A stretch of 64,000 nt of DNA, taken from positions 248,001 through 312,000 of the forward strand of contig NZ_RAHT01000006.1 in the NCBI RefSeq assembly GCF_004798935.1, in the 5' to 3' direction. Source of the DNA: Ningiella ruwaisensis. GTDB lineage: Bacteria; Pseudomonadota; Gammaproteobacteria; Enterobacterales; Alteromonadaceae. A model generated the notes under the pieces. The model made no database searches. It had not been told where the DNA came from and worked only from the letters and a program-made list of their open reading frames with translations. A program made the position numbers and the translations under genes. Below, in pieces: positions 1-9,217 of the stretch (positions are counted from its first letter, which is position 1; every line of letters begins with the position of its first letter).

Positions 1-1280
1 TTATAGAGCAGCATGGTGTGAAACTGAAGTTCGCTCAAATTATTGCCAATAACGAGCCATGCGGCGATTGCTTTGTTTCCATTAATAGCCCTGCAATGTG
101 CGACACCATTGCCCATACTATGAGTAAAAAAGTTTGGGTTGAAGGACTATCTCACTATTTAAAACGCCGTTTCTACCAAGCTGAGGAAGCCGGAATTAGT
201 TTTCGTGTCTATGGACACCAGCACGGTCTTTGCGTTCATACAACAGGGTTTAGCGATAAGCAGCTACTACTAAGCATCGAAATTATCAATTGTTTGATCA
301 ATTTCCATTTGAAAGAAGAGGAATACGAAGCGGTTAAATCGGCAATTATAAAGCGTTTGACCAATTCACTTGTGCAAAAGCCTATCAACCAGATGTTTGC
401 AAATTTAAACACCTTAATCCAAGGCGATACCTATTCTATTCATCAGCAAGTCAACGCCGTCAAGTCACTCAGTTTCGCAGAGCTTAATCAGCATCAAAGT
501 CATTTCTTTGACCGCATTGCCGTTGAAGCTTTATTAGTCGGCAATTGGCGAAAATACGCTGCACAACGCTTTCACCAGCAGCTTCAATCCCGTCTGACAT
601 CAAGAGGTGTTTGGGAAAAACCACGAATCGTTGCCAATGAAATCAAACAAGCGGTATTGCCGGAGCTTCCTCCACTGTGTCAGCAGCATGCAAATGACAT
701 CGCGATTGTGCAATATCAGCAAGTAAAAAATGTAAGCGATAACTTAAGCTATTTACCTGAACATGCCACGGGCATTTGCCTGTTACTGGAGCACATTCTC
801 AGCCCACATATTTTTTCGCGAATACGCAAAAAGAAGCAATTAGCCTATTTGGTAGGTGTTGGCTATAAACCGATTAATTCGCAGCCAGGCATCGCCATCT
901 ACTTACAGTCTTCGAAAACAGATGCCGGTGCAGCCTATCAGGCTATTTGCGAAGTGATTCAGGATCGCATTCAAAATTGGGATGAAACAGTCTCTGACAT
1001 TCACAAAGCCAGAGAGAAAGTCATGGAACAATGCCAGCCGATGAATCGTGATGTTGCAAGCATTGCAAGACGATTATGGGAAAATTTTGATAAGCAGGAT
1101 GCGTTTTATTATTACAAACGACTGCAAAATGCAGTTAGGGATATCAAGAATGAAGAGCTGAAACTTTGGTTAGAACGCTTAAGCATGCCAAGTGAAGGTC
1201 AGGCCATATTAACTAACGATAAAAACGCGCTTTCCCAGCATGCCTTTAATGGATTTTATAAAAACTTGAAAATAAGCTAA
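1..1280 (+). CDS. M16 family zinc protease (pitrilysin/insulinase-like), C-terminal part
   Basis: The reading frame is open to the left window edge (codons continue upstream of position 18), so this is the C-terminal half of a larger gene. The roughly 425 visible residues match the C-terminal, catalytically inactive half of pitrilysin/insulysin: helices and strands typical of the M16 middle domain, then a segment near residues 250-300 (HILSPHIFSRIRKKKQLAYL) equivalent to the conserved 'F..LRTKEQLGY' region of protease III. The HXXEH zinc site would lie in the missing N-terminal half. Known members are periplasmic or cytoplasmic peptide-degrading enzymes; the signal peptide cannot be checked here. 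It ends just before a small convergent gene. The family is fairly sure, the exact enzyme is not. Confidence 0.8.
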   Translation, partial: IEQHGVKLKFAQIIANNEPCGDCFVSINSPAMCDTIAHTMSKKVWVEGLSHYLKRRFYQAEEAGISFRVYGHQHGLCVHTTGFSDKQLLLSIEIINCLINFHLKEEEYEAVKSAIIKRLTNSLVQKPINQMFANLNTLIQGDTYSIHQQVNAVKSLSFAELNQHQSHFFDRIAVEALLVGNWRKYAAQRFHQQLQSRLTSRGVWEKPRIVANEIKQAVLPELPPLCQQHANDIAIVQYQQVKNVSDNLSYLPEHATGICLLLEHILSPHIFSRIRKKKQLAYLVGVGYKPINSQPGIAIYLQSSKTDAGAAYQAICEVIQDRIQNWDETVSDIHKAREKVMEQCQPMNRDVASIARRLWENFDKQDAFYYYKRLQNAVRDIKNEELKLWLERLSMPSEGQAILTNDKNALSQHAFNGFYKNLKIS

Positions 1281-1292
1281 TGTTTCAAGCAA

Positions 1293-1496
1293 TCAAGCAC
1301 TAAAATAAAGATTCTGAAAGCCGGATGCACGGCGAATTGCCATTCGTTTGGAGATTTGAAACATCGGTAAAATCAAGGGACCAAAAAACAGCGCTGCCAG
1401 CGTCCACTTTCGTTTGGACATCGCGTATACAACTGATTCTGTATGCATATAAACCAGAGATACAATAAAACTCGCGATTAATACTATTATTATCAT
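1293..1496 (-). CDS. small membrane protein, unknown function
   Basis: A 67-residue protein with a hydrophobic N-terminal helix (about residues 1-20), a short basic stretch (KRKW), a second hydrophobic segment (about 33-46) and a basic tail. It resembles short two-helix inner membrane proteins often annotated as hypothetical in Alteromonadales; no domain is recognised. The overlapping frame that starts at 1506 has no membrane-like pattern and is taken as the shadow. The ribosome binding site is weak. It sits between the fadIJ terminator and the convergent M16 protease gene. Reality as a gene is likely but unproven. Confidence 0.5.
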   Translation of the reverse strand: MIIIVLIASFIVSLVYMHTESVVYAMSKRKWTLAALFFGPLILPMFQISKRMAIRRASGFQNLYFSA

Positions 1497-1586
1497 CTCG
1501 TTTCATTACCTTAATTTAAACGCGTTAGAATGTAGCCAGTTTAAATCAAAGCAGCATAAAAAGCATGAATAACGGCTATCTCAAGC

Positions 1587-1613
1587 AAAAAACCCAGCTT
1601 AAGCCGGGTTTTT
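1587..1613 (-). terminator. Rho-independent terminator after fadIJ
   Basis: An AACCC-GCTTAAGC-GGGTT stem with a run of six T on the minus strand lies about 40 bases downstream of the fadJ stop. It is nearly symmetrical and could also act on plus-strand transcripts. Confidence 0.8.
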
Positions 1614-1653
1614 AACACTTTACTTACATTCTATTAGCATAAATATGCCAAAT

Positions 1654-3762
1654 TTAATAAAACCTTTGATTTTCTTTTTGCATGTTCACGAGAATCTTCG
1701 CAGGCTCATATTTTTCGCTGTAGGTTTTCGCGTAATGCTCAAGGCGAGACACCAAGTGATCCATGCCTAATTCGTCCATATATCTGAACGGCCCACCAAG
1801 AAACGGCGGGAAACCAATGCCAAATATCGCGCCAATGTCTCCATCTCGCGGACTTCGTATAACGCCCTCTTCCAGACAGCGAGCAGCTTCATTTAACATC
1901 AGCAGTACACAGCGTTCAACCACTGTCGTATCTGTATATTTACTGACCGGCGATACGCCTAACAACTCATAAACTGACTCATCAAGGTCTTTACCCTTGT
2001 TTTTACCCGCGTAGTCATAAAAACCGGACTGATTTTTCTTACCTTTTCTGTCATTTTCAAGGAGTTTATCGAAGGCTTCTGGTGCCGCAAATCGCTCACC
2101 AAACTGAGCCATTAAAATGGGAATAATTTTTGTTCCCACATCGATGCCTACTTCATCTAAGAGCTTGAAAGGCCCTACTGGAAAGCCAAAATTCACCAAC
2201 GCTTTGTCTATGGCATCAATCGGCTGACCTTCCATTGCCAAAAAGCCGGCCTCGCTCATATAGGGCGCTAAGATGCGGTTCACATAAAAGCCCGCGCCGT
2301 CTTTTACCACGATGGGGGTTTTGCCCTGACGCTTTGCAAATTCCACTGTTGTAGAAATGACTTGCTCTGATGTTTTTTCGTGCGGAATAACTTCAGCAAG
2401 CGGCATTTTATCGACTGGTGAGAAATAATGAAGACCGACCACATTTTCAGGCCGCTTTGCCTTTGCGGCTATATCGGCAATCGGAATAGACGAGGTATTT
2501 GACGCAAATATGGTGCTTTTTGAGCAGTGTTTTTCAATGTCAGCAACCATGTTCTGTTTAAGCTCAAGATCTTCAAACACTGCTTCTATCACGATATCGT
2601 TGTGCTTGTAGCCACTGTAATCCAAACAACCTGTAATATTCGCAAGTTGTTGCTGCATTTCAGATTTACGAATAAAGCGCTTCTTTACTTTCTTATTCAG
2701 AATGTCATAGCTGTATTTGAGCGCACCGGCAATGCCATTTTCGTTAATGTCTTTGATACGAACCGGCACGCCAGCTTTAGTCGCGGTAACAAATGAAATT
2801 CCACCGCCCATAAGCCCTCCGCCTAACACACCAGCGCTTTGAATTTTCTTCGGTTTTACGCCTTCAACGCCGTTTTCTTTTTTCATTTCGGTTGTGGCAA
2901 AGAAAATTTCTCTTAGCTGCTTAGACTCTTTAGACATCACCAATTTACCAAACAGACGAGCTTCGGTAGCATAACCTTTGGCACTGTTGTCTAAACCGGC
3001 CTCAATACAGTCAATAATGTACATTGGTGCCGGATAATTACCCTTTGTTTTGGACTGCGTGGCTTCACGCGCCTTTTTAAACATGAATTTACGGCCAAGC
3101 CCCGTATCTTCAATCACTTTGTTCGTTATGGACTTGTTTGATTCGCGCTTTTTAGCCGGTGTCCCTGCCAGTTCAATGGCAACTTTCATCAGGATTGACT
3201 CAGGCACCATATCATCTACTATGCCGTATTTTTTAGCTTGTTTGGCACGCGCAGGTGAGCCAGTAAGCATCATTTTCATTGCCTGCTGCACCCCAATCAG
3301 CTTTGGTAAACGCTGCGTTCCGCCACTGCCTGGCAATAATCCAAGCTGCACTTCAGGCAAACCGAGCTGCGTCTTGGCACTGTCGCTGCACACGCGGTAG
3401 TGACAAGCAAGCGCAAGCTCTAAACCACCGCCTAACGCTGGGCCATGAATAGCCGCCACAAAGGTTTTTGAAGATGCTTCTATACGATTAAAAATTTGCT
3501 GTCCCCCTACGGAGAGCTTTTCAGCGTCTTCAGCCGAGTTGCAGGCAGCGAGCATTGATACATCAGCACCGGCTACAAAAGAATCTTTTTTGCCGCTGGC
3601 GATTACAACGCCTTTGATTGCATTATCAGCTTGAATGTCATCCAGTATCGCTGAAATTTCATCGCCAAAATCAGCTTTGAGCGTATTCATACTTTCGCCC
3701 GGCACATCCATGGTAAGAATGGCAATACCGTCATCGCGTTTTTCTAATTTAAATGCACTCAT
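1654..3762 (-). CDS. fadJ: fatty acid oxidation complex alpha subunit FadJ
   Basis: Bifunctional enoyl-CoA hydratase / 3-hydroxyacyl-CoA dehydrogenase of beta-oxidation, about 702 residues (E. coli FadJ is 714). The N-terminal crotonase domain carries the oxyanion-hole segments (GADVSML; HGPALGGGLELALACHYR) and the LGLPEVQLGLLPGSGGTQRLP motif. The NAD-binding domain starts near residue 310 with a GGGLMGGGI dinucleotide loop, and the HYFSPVDKMPLAEVI segment is typical of the dehydrogenase. The start was set at the ATG at 3762, which overlaps the fadI stop as TAATG and begins MSAFKLEK; a longer frame to 3810 would run into fadI. Forms a translationally coupled operon with fadI and is followed by a terminator. 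Confidence 0.95.
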   Translation of the reverse strand: MSAFKLEKRDDGIAILTMDVPGESMNTLKADFGDEISAILDDIQADNAIKGVVIASGKKDSFVAGADVSMLAACNSAEDAEKLSVGGQQIFNRIEASSKTFVAAIHGPALGGGLELALACHYRVCSDSAKTQLGLPEVQLGLLPGSGGTQRLPKLIGVQQAMKMMLTGSPARAKQAKKYGIVDDMVPESILMKVAIELAGTPAKKRESNKSITNKVIEDTGLGRKFMFKKAREATQSKTKGNYPAPMYIIDCIEAGLDNSAKGYATEARLFGKLVMSKESKQLREIFFATTEMKKENGVEGVKPKKIQSAGVLGGGLMGGGISFVTATKAGVPVRIKDINENGIAGALKYSYDILNKKVKKRFIRKSEMQQQLANITGCLDYSGYKHNDIVIEAVFEDLELKQNMVADIEKHCSKSTIFASNTSSIPIADIAAKAKRPENVVGLHYFSPVDKMPLAEVIPHEKTSEQVISTTVEFAKRQGKTPIVVKDGAGFYVNRILAPYMSEAGFLAMEGQPIDAIDKALVNFGFPVGPFKLLDEVGIDVGTKIIPILMAQFGERFAAPEAFDKLLENDRKGKKNQSGFYDYAGKNKGKDLDESVYELLGVSPVSKYTDTTVVERCVLLMLNEAARCLEEGVIRSPRDGDIGAIFGIGFPPFLGGPFRYMDELGMDHLVSRLEHYAKTYSEKYEPAKILVNMQKENQRFY

Positions 3763-5072
3763 TATTCTGTCTCCACAATCATTGCTGCGCCTAAACCACC
3801 TGCTGCACATGCCGTTACCAGGCCTGTCCCTCCGCCCTTACGCTTCAAGTCGTTGAGCATTTGCGTGATCATGCGCGTACCAGTAGCCGCAAATGGATGG
3901 CCATAAGCGATGGAACTGCCCATTTGGTTAAATTTATCCATGTCAATTTCGCCCGTTGCTTTGTCGCGCCCGAGCTTTTCTTTCGCAAATTTATCGCTGG
4001 CGAACATTTTAATATTGGCAAGCGTTTGCGCGGCAAAAGCTTCGTGCATTTCTATAAGCGTTATATCGTTGAGCGACATTCCAGCTCTATCCAGGGCAAT
4101 GGGTGTTGCGTAAGATGGTCCCATGAGCATATCTTCCCATACATCAATGGCGGCAAACGCATAACTTTTGATAAATCCGAGGGGCTTGTAGCCCAATGCT
4201 TTTGCTTTGCTTTCTGTCATCATTAATACAGCGGACGCGCCATCAGTCAGTGGAGTAGCATTTGCAGCCGTTACCGAGCCATGTTTTTTATCAAAGACCG
4301 GCTTCAGCTTGGCATAGCCCTCTAAACTGCTGTCAAAACGCACGTTATTGTCTCGCGAAAAAGCGCCCTTATAAGGTTCTGCATAGGCGGTCATAACTTC
4401 AGCATCTAAATGTCCTTCTTCCCAATGCTTTGCTGCACGTGAGTGAGAGCGGTGCGCCAGTGCGTCTTGATCTTCCCGGGAAATATTATGGGTTTTTGCC
4501 ATCTGCTCGGCAGTCTGTCCCATGGAAAGTCCAGTAGAATATTCTGCCACGGCGGGCGGTACGGGAATTAAATCTTTTACACCAAGGCGTTTAAAAATAT
4601 TGAATTTTTGCCCCATGGTTTTGGCTTTTTGTAAATCAACCAAGGCTCTGGCCAAATTTTTTGATACGCCAATGGGAGAAACCGATGTTGAATCCGCCCC
4701 GCCAGCGATGCCAACTTCTATGTTCCCCACTAACATCGACTCAAGAATATTGACTGTTGACTGAAAAGACGTCGCACATGCTCTGGAAACGCTGTAAGCA
4801 TCAGTATGAACGCCCATTCCGGTGCCTAAAACAACTTCTCTGGCAATATTGGGCGCTTCCGGCATTTGTACCACTTGTCCATATACAACTTGTTCAATAA
4901 GCGCAGGATCCAGGTCGTGGCGAATCATCAATTCATTCACGACCATTTTTGCAAGATCAACGGCCGGTACGCCATGAAAATAAGTCGCCATTTTAGCAAA
5001 CGGCGTTCTCAAGCCTGCCACTATGGCAATCCGATCACCGGATTGAGTCTTTAAATTTTGAAGTTTGGACAT
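3762..5072 (-). CDS. fadI: 3-ketoacyl-CoA thiolase FadI
   Basis: Thiolase of 436 residues, exactly the length of E. coli FadI, and longer than the aerobic FadA (about 387). The nucleophile cysteine lies in [12 protein letters not shown], the EMHEAFAAQ and YGHPFAATG segments carry the catalytic histidines, and the second active-site cysteine is in [13 protein letters not shown] near the C-terminus. It cleaves 3-ketoacyl-CoA to acetyl-CoA and a shortened acyl-CoA as beta subunit of the FadIJ complex. First gene of the fadI-fadJ operon, with a FadR-like operator in the predicted promoter about 125 bases upstream. Confidence 0.96.
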   Translation of the reverse strand: MSKLQNLKTQSGDRIAIVAGLRTPFAKMATYFHGVPAVDLAKMVVNELMIRHDLDPALIEQVVYGQVVQMPEAPNIAREVVLGTGMGVHTDAYSVSRACATSFQSTVNILESMLVGNIEVGIAGGADSTSVSPIGVSKNLARALVDLQKAKTMGQKFNIFKRLGVKDLIPVPPAVAEYSTGLSMGQTAEQMAKTHNISREDQDALAHRSHSRAAKHWEEGHLDAEVMTAYAEPYKGAFSRDNNVRFDSSLEGYAKLKPVFDKKHGSVTAANATPLTDGASAVLMMTESKAKALGYKPLGFIKSYAFAAIDVWEDMLMGPSYATPIALDRAGMSLNDITLIEMHEAFAAQTLANIKMFASDKFAKEKLGRDKATGEIDMDKFNQMGSSIAYGHPFAATGTRMITQMLNDLKRKGGGTGLVTACAAGGLGAAMIVETE

Positions 5073-5192
5073 TGCTTTTCCTTAACTGTTTACCAAATCG
5101 CTCGTGCATGTACTCGCAAGCTGGTCTCGAAAAAATGCGAATCATTTTAGCTTACTTAACTGTAGACTGTTTATAAAAACCGAGAACTAAAT

Positions 5193-5222
5193 ATAATCTG
5201 GTCTGACCACCTATTGTGTCAA
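5193..5222 (-). promoter_or_regulatory. fadIJ promoter with FadR-like operator in the spacer
   Basis: On the minus strand a -35 TTGACA (5222-5217) is followed after 18 bases by GATTAT (5198-5193). The spacer contains the perfect palindrome TGGTC-T-GACCA (5199-5209), the core of the FadR operator known from Enterobacteria and Vibrio. An operator between -35 and -10 would block transcription until acyl-CoA releases the repressor. A second half match (AGCTGGTC) lies at about 5119-5126. Promoter and operator are read by eye; no fadR gene is in the window. Confidence 0.55.
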
Positions 5223-5252
5223 AGTCTTGATCTAAACGCAAATTCTCTTAAA

Positions 5253-5482
5253 CATGACCTAAAAAGATGACCTAAAAAGAGTGTACCCCGCAATTTGGGT
5301 TTATAAATAGAATGAGTAGCGCTATAGCTTAAAATAAAGTGTCGAAAAACATGGATGTTTTTCGCCAAGCGCCTCACGGATGAGCTCGCAGCGTCTTTAT
5401 TTTAAGCTATAGCGCTACTCGTGATAAACAATCAACCCAGATTGCGGGGTACACTCTTTTTAGGTCATCTTTTTAGGTCATG
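5253..5482. repeat. 230-bp near-perfect palindrome with double-hairpin core (copy 1)
   Basis: Two long arms (5253-5338 and 5396-5482) are almost perfectly complementary. The outer ends each hold a 13-base tandem duplication (TGACCTAAAAAGA at 5255 and 5268, mirrored at 5455 and 5468). The centre contains hairpin A at 5343-5364 (CGAAAAACAT-GG-ATGTTTTTCG) and hairpin B near 5370-5390 (apex CACGGATGAG), then GCGTCTT. The same core layout occurs at 29691-29750 with different arms. It has no coding capacity and lies between the divergent fadI and moxR genes. Probably a dispersed palindromic element; mechanism unknown. Confidence 0.85.
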
Positions 5483-5588
5483 GTGAATAAACAGCGAACC
5501 CTTTTTCATTTGAACGGTCTTTTCTTGCAACAATTATGTATTGAAATTAGGGAAAACGTCGCCATTTTCGATGAAGTCCCCGATAATT

Positions 5589-5642
5589 TCAGGCGATATT
5601 CAAAGCGCTGTCAGTGATGCCAAAGATGACAATATCGCCTGA
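5589..5642. repeat. 12-bp inverted repeat upstream of moxR
   Basis: TCAGGCGATATT (5589-5600) and AATATCGCCTGA (5631-5642) are perfect complements separated by 30 bases, about 50 bases before the moxR start. There is no T run after it, so it is more likely an operator pair or mRNA hairpin than a terminator. The rest of 5483-5693 shows nothing else that can be named. Confidence 0.5.
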
Positions 5643-5693
5643 ACCCGTTTTACATGGCACCATAATTAAAGACTTACACAAATAGGTTAATAA

Positions 5694-6662
5694 ATGGCAG
5701 TAAATCAAATAAATCAGCTTCTTTCGCATCTGAATTCGCAGGTAATTGGACAGGAGGAATTGACGCAAAGTATTGTTGTCGCGCTACTGGCAGATGGGCA
5801 CATTTTAGTCGAGGGGCCACCTGGTCTTGCTAAAACCCGTGCCGTTAATGCCTTATCAGATGGGATAGAGGCAAATTTTCATCGTGTGCAATTTACCCCA
5901 GACTTGTTGCCAGCCGATTTGACGGGCACAGATATTTATCGACCAGAAACCGGAGAGTTTGTTTTCCAACAAGGCCCATTGTTTCACAATTTAGTGCTTG
6001 CCGATGAAATCAATCGAGCACCCGCAAAAGTCCAGTCTGCGTTGTTAGAGGCAATGGCTGAGCGCCAAATCACAGTGGGCAGCAAAACTTATCAACTGCC
6101 CGATTTATTTTTGGTTATGGCAACTCAGAACCCGCTGGAACAGGAGGGTACCTACCCGCTTCCTGAAGCGCAATTAGATCGCTTTTTGATGCATGTTGAA
6201 ATTGATTACCCTAATGCAGACACTGAGCTTAAAATTCTCAAACTCAATCGCGGTGAGTCTCTTGATGAGTTAAATCATGCCTTGCCAAAAGATGTTAGTA
6301 AGCTTTCTCAAGTCGATATTCAGTCAGCCCGTCGCAGTGTGTTAGAGCTGCATGTCTCCGAAGCAATCGAAACGTATATCGTGCAGTTGATCATGGCCAC
6401 CCGCAAACCCCAAGCGTATTCAGATGAATTAAATGAATGGATTGAAATTGGAGCTTCTCCACGTGCTACGATTGCGCTAGAGCGCTGTGCCAGAGCACAT
6501 GCGTGGATACATGAGCGCGATTTTGTCACGCCTGAGGATGTGCAGGCGGTTTTACCCAATGTGTTGAGACACCGTTTGATATTGTCTTACCAGGCCCAGG
6601 CCCAAGGTATTACTGCTAACACAAGCATCTCAAAAATTTTGCAACTCGTTCCCGTCCCATAG
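5694..6662 (+). CDS. MoxR family AAA+ ATPase
   Basis: A 322-residue MoxR ATPase. Walker A GPPGLAKT is at residues 41-48, Walker B LADEINRAP at 102-110, and a sensor-1/arginine-finger region MATQNPLEQEGTYPLPEAQLDRF follows. MoxR proteins act as chaperone-like ATPases for partner proteins with von Willebrand A (VWA) domains. Here it is the first gene of an operon with a DUF58 protein and two VWA proteins, so these are its likely clients. It starts after a leader of about 200 bases holding an inverted repeat, and stops two bases before the DUF58 start codon. Confidence 0.93.
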   Translation: MAVNQINQLLSHLNSQVIGQEELTQSIVVALLADGHILVEGPPGLAKTRAVNALSDGIEANFHRVQFTPDLLPADLTGTDIYRPETGEFVFQQGPLFHNLVLADEINRAPAKVQSALLEAMAERQITVGSKTYQLPDLFLVMATQNPLEQEGTYPLPEAQLDRFLMHVEIDYPNADTELKILKLNRGESLDELNHALPKDVSKLSQVDIQSARRSVLELHVSEAIETYIVQLIMATRKPQAYSDELNEWIEIGASPRATIALERCARAHAWIHERDFVTPEDVQAVLPNVLRHRLILSYQAQAQGITANTSISKILQLVPVP

Positions 6663-6664
6663 TT

Positions 6665-7684
6665 ATGACCGAACTGGAAACGCAATTATCAACGCTGAAA
6701 AGCAACGGTATTGATCTAGACATGCCGGAGCTGTTGCGTTTTAAATCCCTTGCAAAAATGCTTTCTCTTGCTCCCAGCTCGCGAGCAGCCAGTCAAATGG
6801 CAGGCGCTGAGCGTTCTTTATTCAAAGGCAGAGGCATGGAGTTTGATGAAGCGCGCCATTATCAGGCGGGTGACGATATTCGCAGCATCGATTGGAGAGT
6901 AACGGCCAGAACCGGAAGAACGCATACCAAAGTATTCAGAGAAGAGCGTGAACGACCTGTATTTGTATTGGTTGATTTGACATCGACCATGCAATTTGGC
7001 ACAAAATTATTATTTAAATCGGTGCAGGCGGCTCATATTGCAGCGCTTGTCTCGTGGGCAGCGGTTGCCCGTGGCGATAAACTCGGTGGAATTGTATTTA
7101 ACGATGCAAGCGATTTTGAGTGTAAGCCTCGTGCCCAGACGAAAAACGCCCTGCATTTTCTGCATAGTATAATTGAATCGCAAAATGAAGCCTTACGTAT
7201 GCTTTCACAGGCACTCAATCAAAATACAAGCGATACAACCAATAAGCAATCACAAAACAGGGCCTCGCAAGCAAGCCTTAAGGCATTGCAACGACTGCAC
7301 TTTATTGCCAAACCAGGTTCGCTTGTGCATATTGCATCAGATTGTGCGCATTTTGACGATGCACACTTTGCCTTGCTTGGCGATATGGCTCGACACTGCG
7401 AGCTGAAAATCAGTCTGGTTCGAGATCCCTTTGAGCAAACATTGCCAATTTTAAGCGATACGCAAAGCTTGAGCGTCACTGACGGTTTTTCAAGAAGTGA
7501 AATATTAATTGGTGATGCGCATACCAGTCAGGATTATCAGGAGAAACAACGCAAGCAGAATGCAAGCTTTAAACGCGCATGTGCAAAAGTCCGGACTCAA
7601 GCCCGCCTTGTCAGCAGTGGTTTGCCCCTTGATTTACAGTTAAATGCCCAGTCGCGAGGTTTTCAAATAGGGAGTTTATTATGA
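6665..7684 (+). CDS. DUF58 domain protein (VWA-like)
   Basis: A 339-residue DUF58 protein with the family hallmark GDDIRSIDWRVTARTGRTH around residues 70-90 and a following VWA-like strand VFVLVDLTSTMQFGT whose D.T.T resembles an incomplete metal-ion site. No signal peptide or membrane helix is evident, so it is probably cytoplasmic. DUF58 proteins are nearly always encoded beside MoxR, as here. The ATGA overlap at 7681-7684 couples it to the DUF4381 gene. The exact role is unknown; it is assumed to work with MoxR on the membrane VWA proteins downstream. Confidence 0.9.
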   Translation: MTELETQLSTLKSNGIDLDMPELLRFKSLAKMLSLAPSSRAASQMAGAERSLFKGRGMEFDEARHYQAGDDIRSIDWRVTARTGRTHTKVFREERERPVFVLVDLTSTMQFGTKLLFKSVQAAHIAALVSWAAVARGDKLGGIVFNDASDFECKPRAQTKNALHFLHSIIESQNEALRMLSQALNQNTSDTTNKQSQNRASQASLKALQRLHFIAKPGSLVHIASDCAHFDDAHFALLGDMARHCELKISLVRDPFEQTLPILSDTQSLSVTDGFSRSEILIGDAHTSQDYQEKQRKQNASFKRACAKVRTQARLVSSGLPLDLQLNAQSRGFQIGSLL

Positions 7685-8169
7685 ATCCCCTGGATAACTT
7701 AGCTGATATCAACATACCGCAAGACGTATCAGCCTGGCCACCCGCCATCGGATGGTATGTGCTAGTGGCATGTATTCTGGCAATTATAGTCGCAAGTGTT
7801 TTGTATATTCGTCACCGCAAAAAGCGCTTGCGCGCACGAGAAGATGCCATATCGCTTTTATTAAACATGCAAATTCACTCTGTTAACGAGCATGAAAAAG
7901 CGGACTTGCTCAATCGGATGCACCAAGTGCTTAAACAGACACTTCATGACTATTTGCCTCGTAGCAGGGTTTTACAACTACATTCTGCCCAGTGGCGTAA
8001 TTTACTCATGCAACTCGGTAATAATTCATATACCGAACAATTAATCAAACTCAATCAAATGCAATACGACCAGCGAAAGATTGAACTTGAACCGAGCGAA
8101 ACAAGGGATGCAATGATTGCCTGGATGAAAGCGAGTTTACCTCCAAAACGGGAGCCTGAACATGTTTGA
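7681..8169 (+). CDS. DUF4381 domain membrane protein
   Basis: A 162-residue protein with a short N-terminal region (IPQDVSAWPPAIGWYVL), one membrane helix (about residues 27-45), a basic KKRLRAR stop-transfer segment and a cytoplasmic helical tail. The pattern and its place between DUF58 and BatA match the DUF4381 family. It overlaps the genes on both sides by 4 and 8 bases, indicating translational coupling. Function is not established; a scaffold role in a Bat complex is inferred from location only. Confidence 0.85.
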   Translation: MNPLDNLADINIPQDVSAWPPAIGWYVLVACILAIIVASVLYIRHRKKRLRAREDAISLLLNMQIHSVNEHEKADLLNRMHQVLKQTLHDYLPRSRVLQLHSAQWRNLLMQLGNNSYTEQLIKLNQMQYDQRKIELEPSETRDAMIAWMKASLPPKREPEHV

Positions 8170-9217
8170 ATTTGTATGGCCTTATGTATTTATTATCTTA
8201 CCCCTGCCTTTTATTGTCAGAGCTTTTTTGCCTGCCAAGCGAGTTGCAAAATCAGCCGCTTTGCGCGTACCAAGCATCGCCAGTTTTCAGCAAAACACGA
8301 GTCAGACACAGGCAAAAGGCAGAGGTTTTGTGCTAGTGAGCTATCTGATCTGGGCCTTGTTGGTTAGCGCAGCCGCCCGTCCCCAATGGCTTGGCGAAGC
8401 GATTGCCATACCAAGTGAAGGTCGAGACCTAATGATAGCCGTTGATTTGTCGGGCAGTATGAAGCAAGCGGACATGCAGATTCAAGGGCGTGAAGTCAAT
8501 CGCTTAACCATGATTAAATATGTACTGGCTGATTTTATCGAGCGGCGAGTAGGCGACAGACTGGGTTTGATTTTGTTTGCAGATACCGCCTATTTGCAAG
8601 CTCCCCTCACCTTTGACAGAGACACCGTTCAGACCTTGCTTGATGAAGCAGTGATTGGTTTGGTTGGTGAGCGCACTGCCATAGGTGATGCAATAGGATT
8701 GGCGGTTAAGCGATTTAGCGAAAAACAGGAATCAAACCGCGTGCTGGTACTATTAACTGATGGGCAAAATACCGCTGGAAACATTAGTCCCGATCAAGCC
8801 CTGGAGCTGGCTAAAGCAAACAAAGTGACGGTTTATACCATTGGCGTTGGGGCAGATGAGCAAATCATAAGCAGTTTTTTTGGTACGCAGAGAAGCATTA
8901 ACCCTTCGCAAGATCTCGATGAGCGTATGTTAAGTAATATTGCAAGAGAAACCGGCGGTCAATATTTTAGAGCGCGAGACACGCAAGACCTGGTCAATAT
9001 TTATCAATTACTTGATCAACTTGAGCCTGTAGAAGGCAATATTCAGAAAATGCGCCCACAAAGCGCGCTATTTTATTATCCACTGGCCGCGGCTTGTTTA
9101 CTGGTATTGCTATCGTTGATTGCCGCGACTGTACGCCCTTTTATCTCTGTAAAGATGGCAAAAAACGACGGTTCTCGAGATGCGTTAAAGGCAAAAGAGG
9201 ATAAACCTTATGCCTGA
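8162..9217 (+). CDS. batA: BatA-like VWA membrane protein
   Basis: A 351-residue protein with N-terminal membrane helices (about 4-24 and 56-72), a VWA domain with an intact metal-ion site DLSGS at residues 95-99, and a C-terminal helix (about 302-322). This is the topology of BatA of the Bacteroides aerotolerance operon, with the VWA domain facing the periplasm. It overlaps both neighbours by 8 bases. Bat proteins are linked to stress or oxygen tolerance in some bacteria; the molecular task is not known. The gene symbol follows family resemblance. Confidence 0.88.
   Translation: MFEFVWPYVFIILPLPFIVRAFLPAKRVAKSAALRVPSIASFQQNTSQTQAKGRGFVLVSYLIWALLVSAAARPQWLGEAIAIPSEGRDLMIAVDLSGSMKQADMQIQGREVNRLTMIKYVLADFIERRVGDRLGLILFADTAYLQAPLTFDRDTVQTLLDEAVIGLVGERTAIGDAIGLAVKRFSEKQESNRVLVLLTDGQNTAGNISPDQALELAKANKVTVYTIGVGADEQIISSFFGTQRSINPSQDLDERMLSNIARETGGQYFRARDTQDLVNIYQLLDQLEPVEGNIQKMRPQSALFYYPLAAACLLVLLSLIAATVRPFISVKMAKNDGSRDALKAKEDKPYA

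Noticed and set aside
1300-1506. 68-codon minus frame overlapping the small membrane protein
   Set aside because: No membrane pattern or ribosome binding site; the 67-residue frame at 1293-1496 has clear hydrophobic helices.
3762-3810. Longer N-terminus of FadJ
   Set aside because: The extra 16 residues lie inside fadI and are not part of the family; the TAATG overlap gives a natural start.
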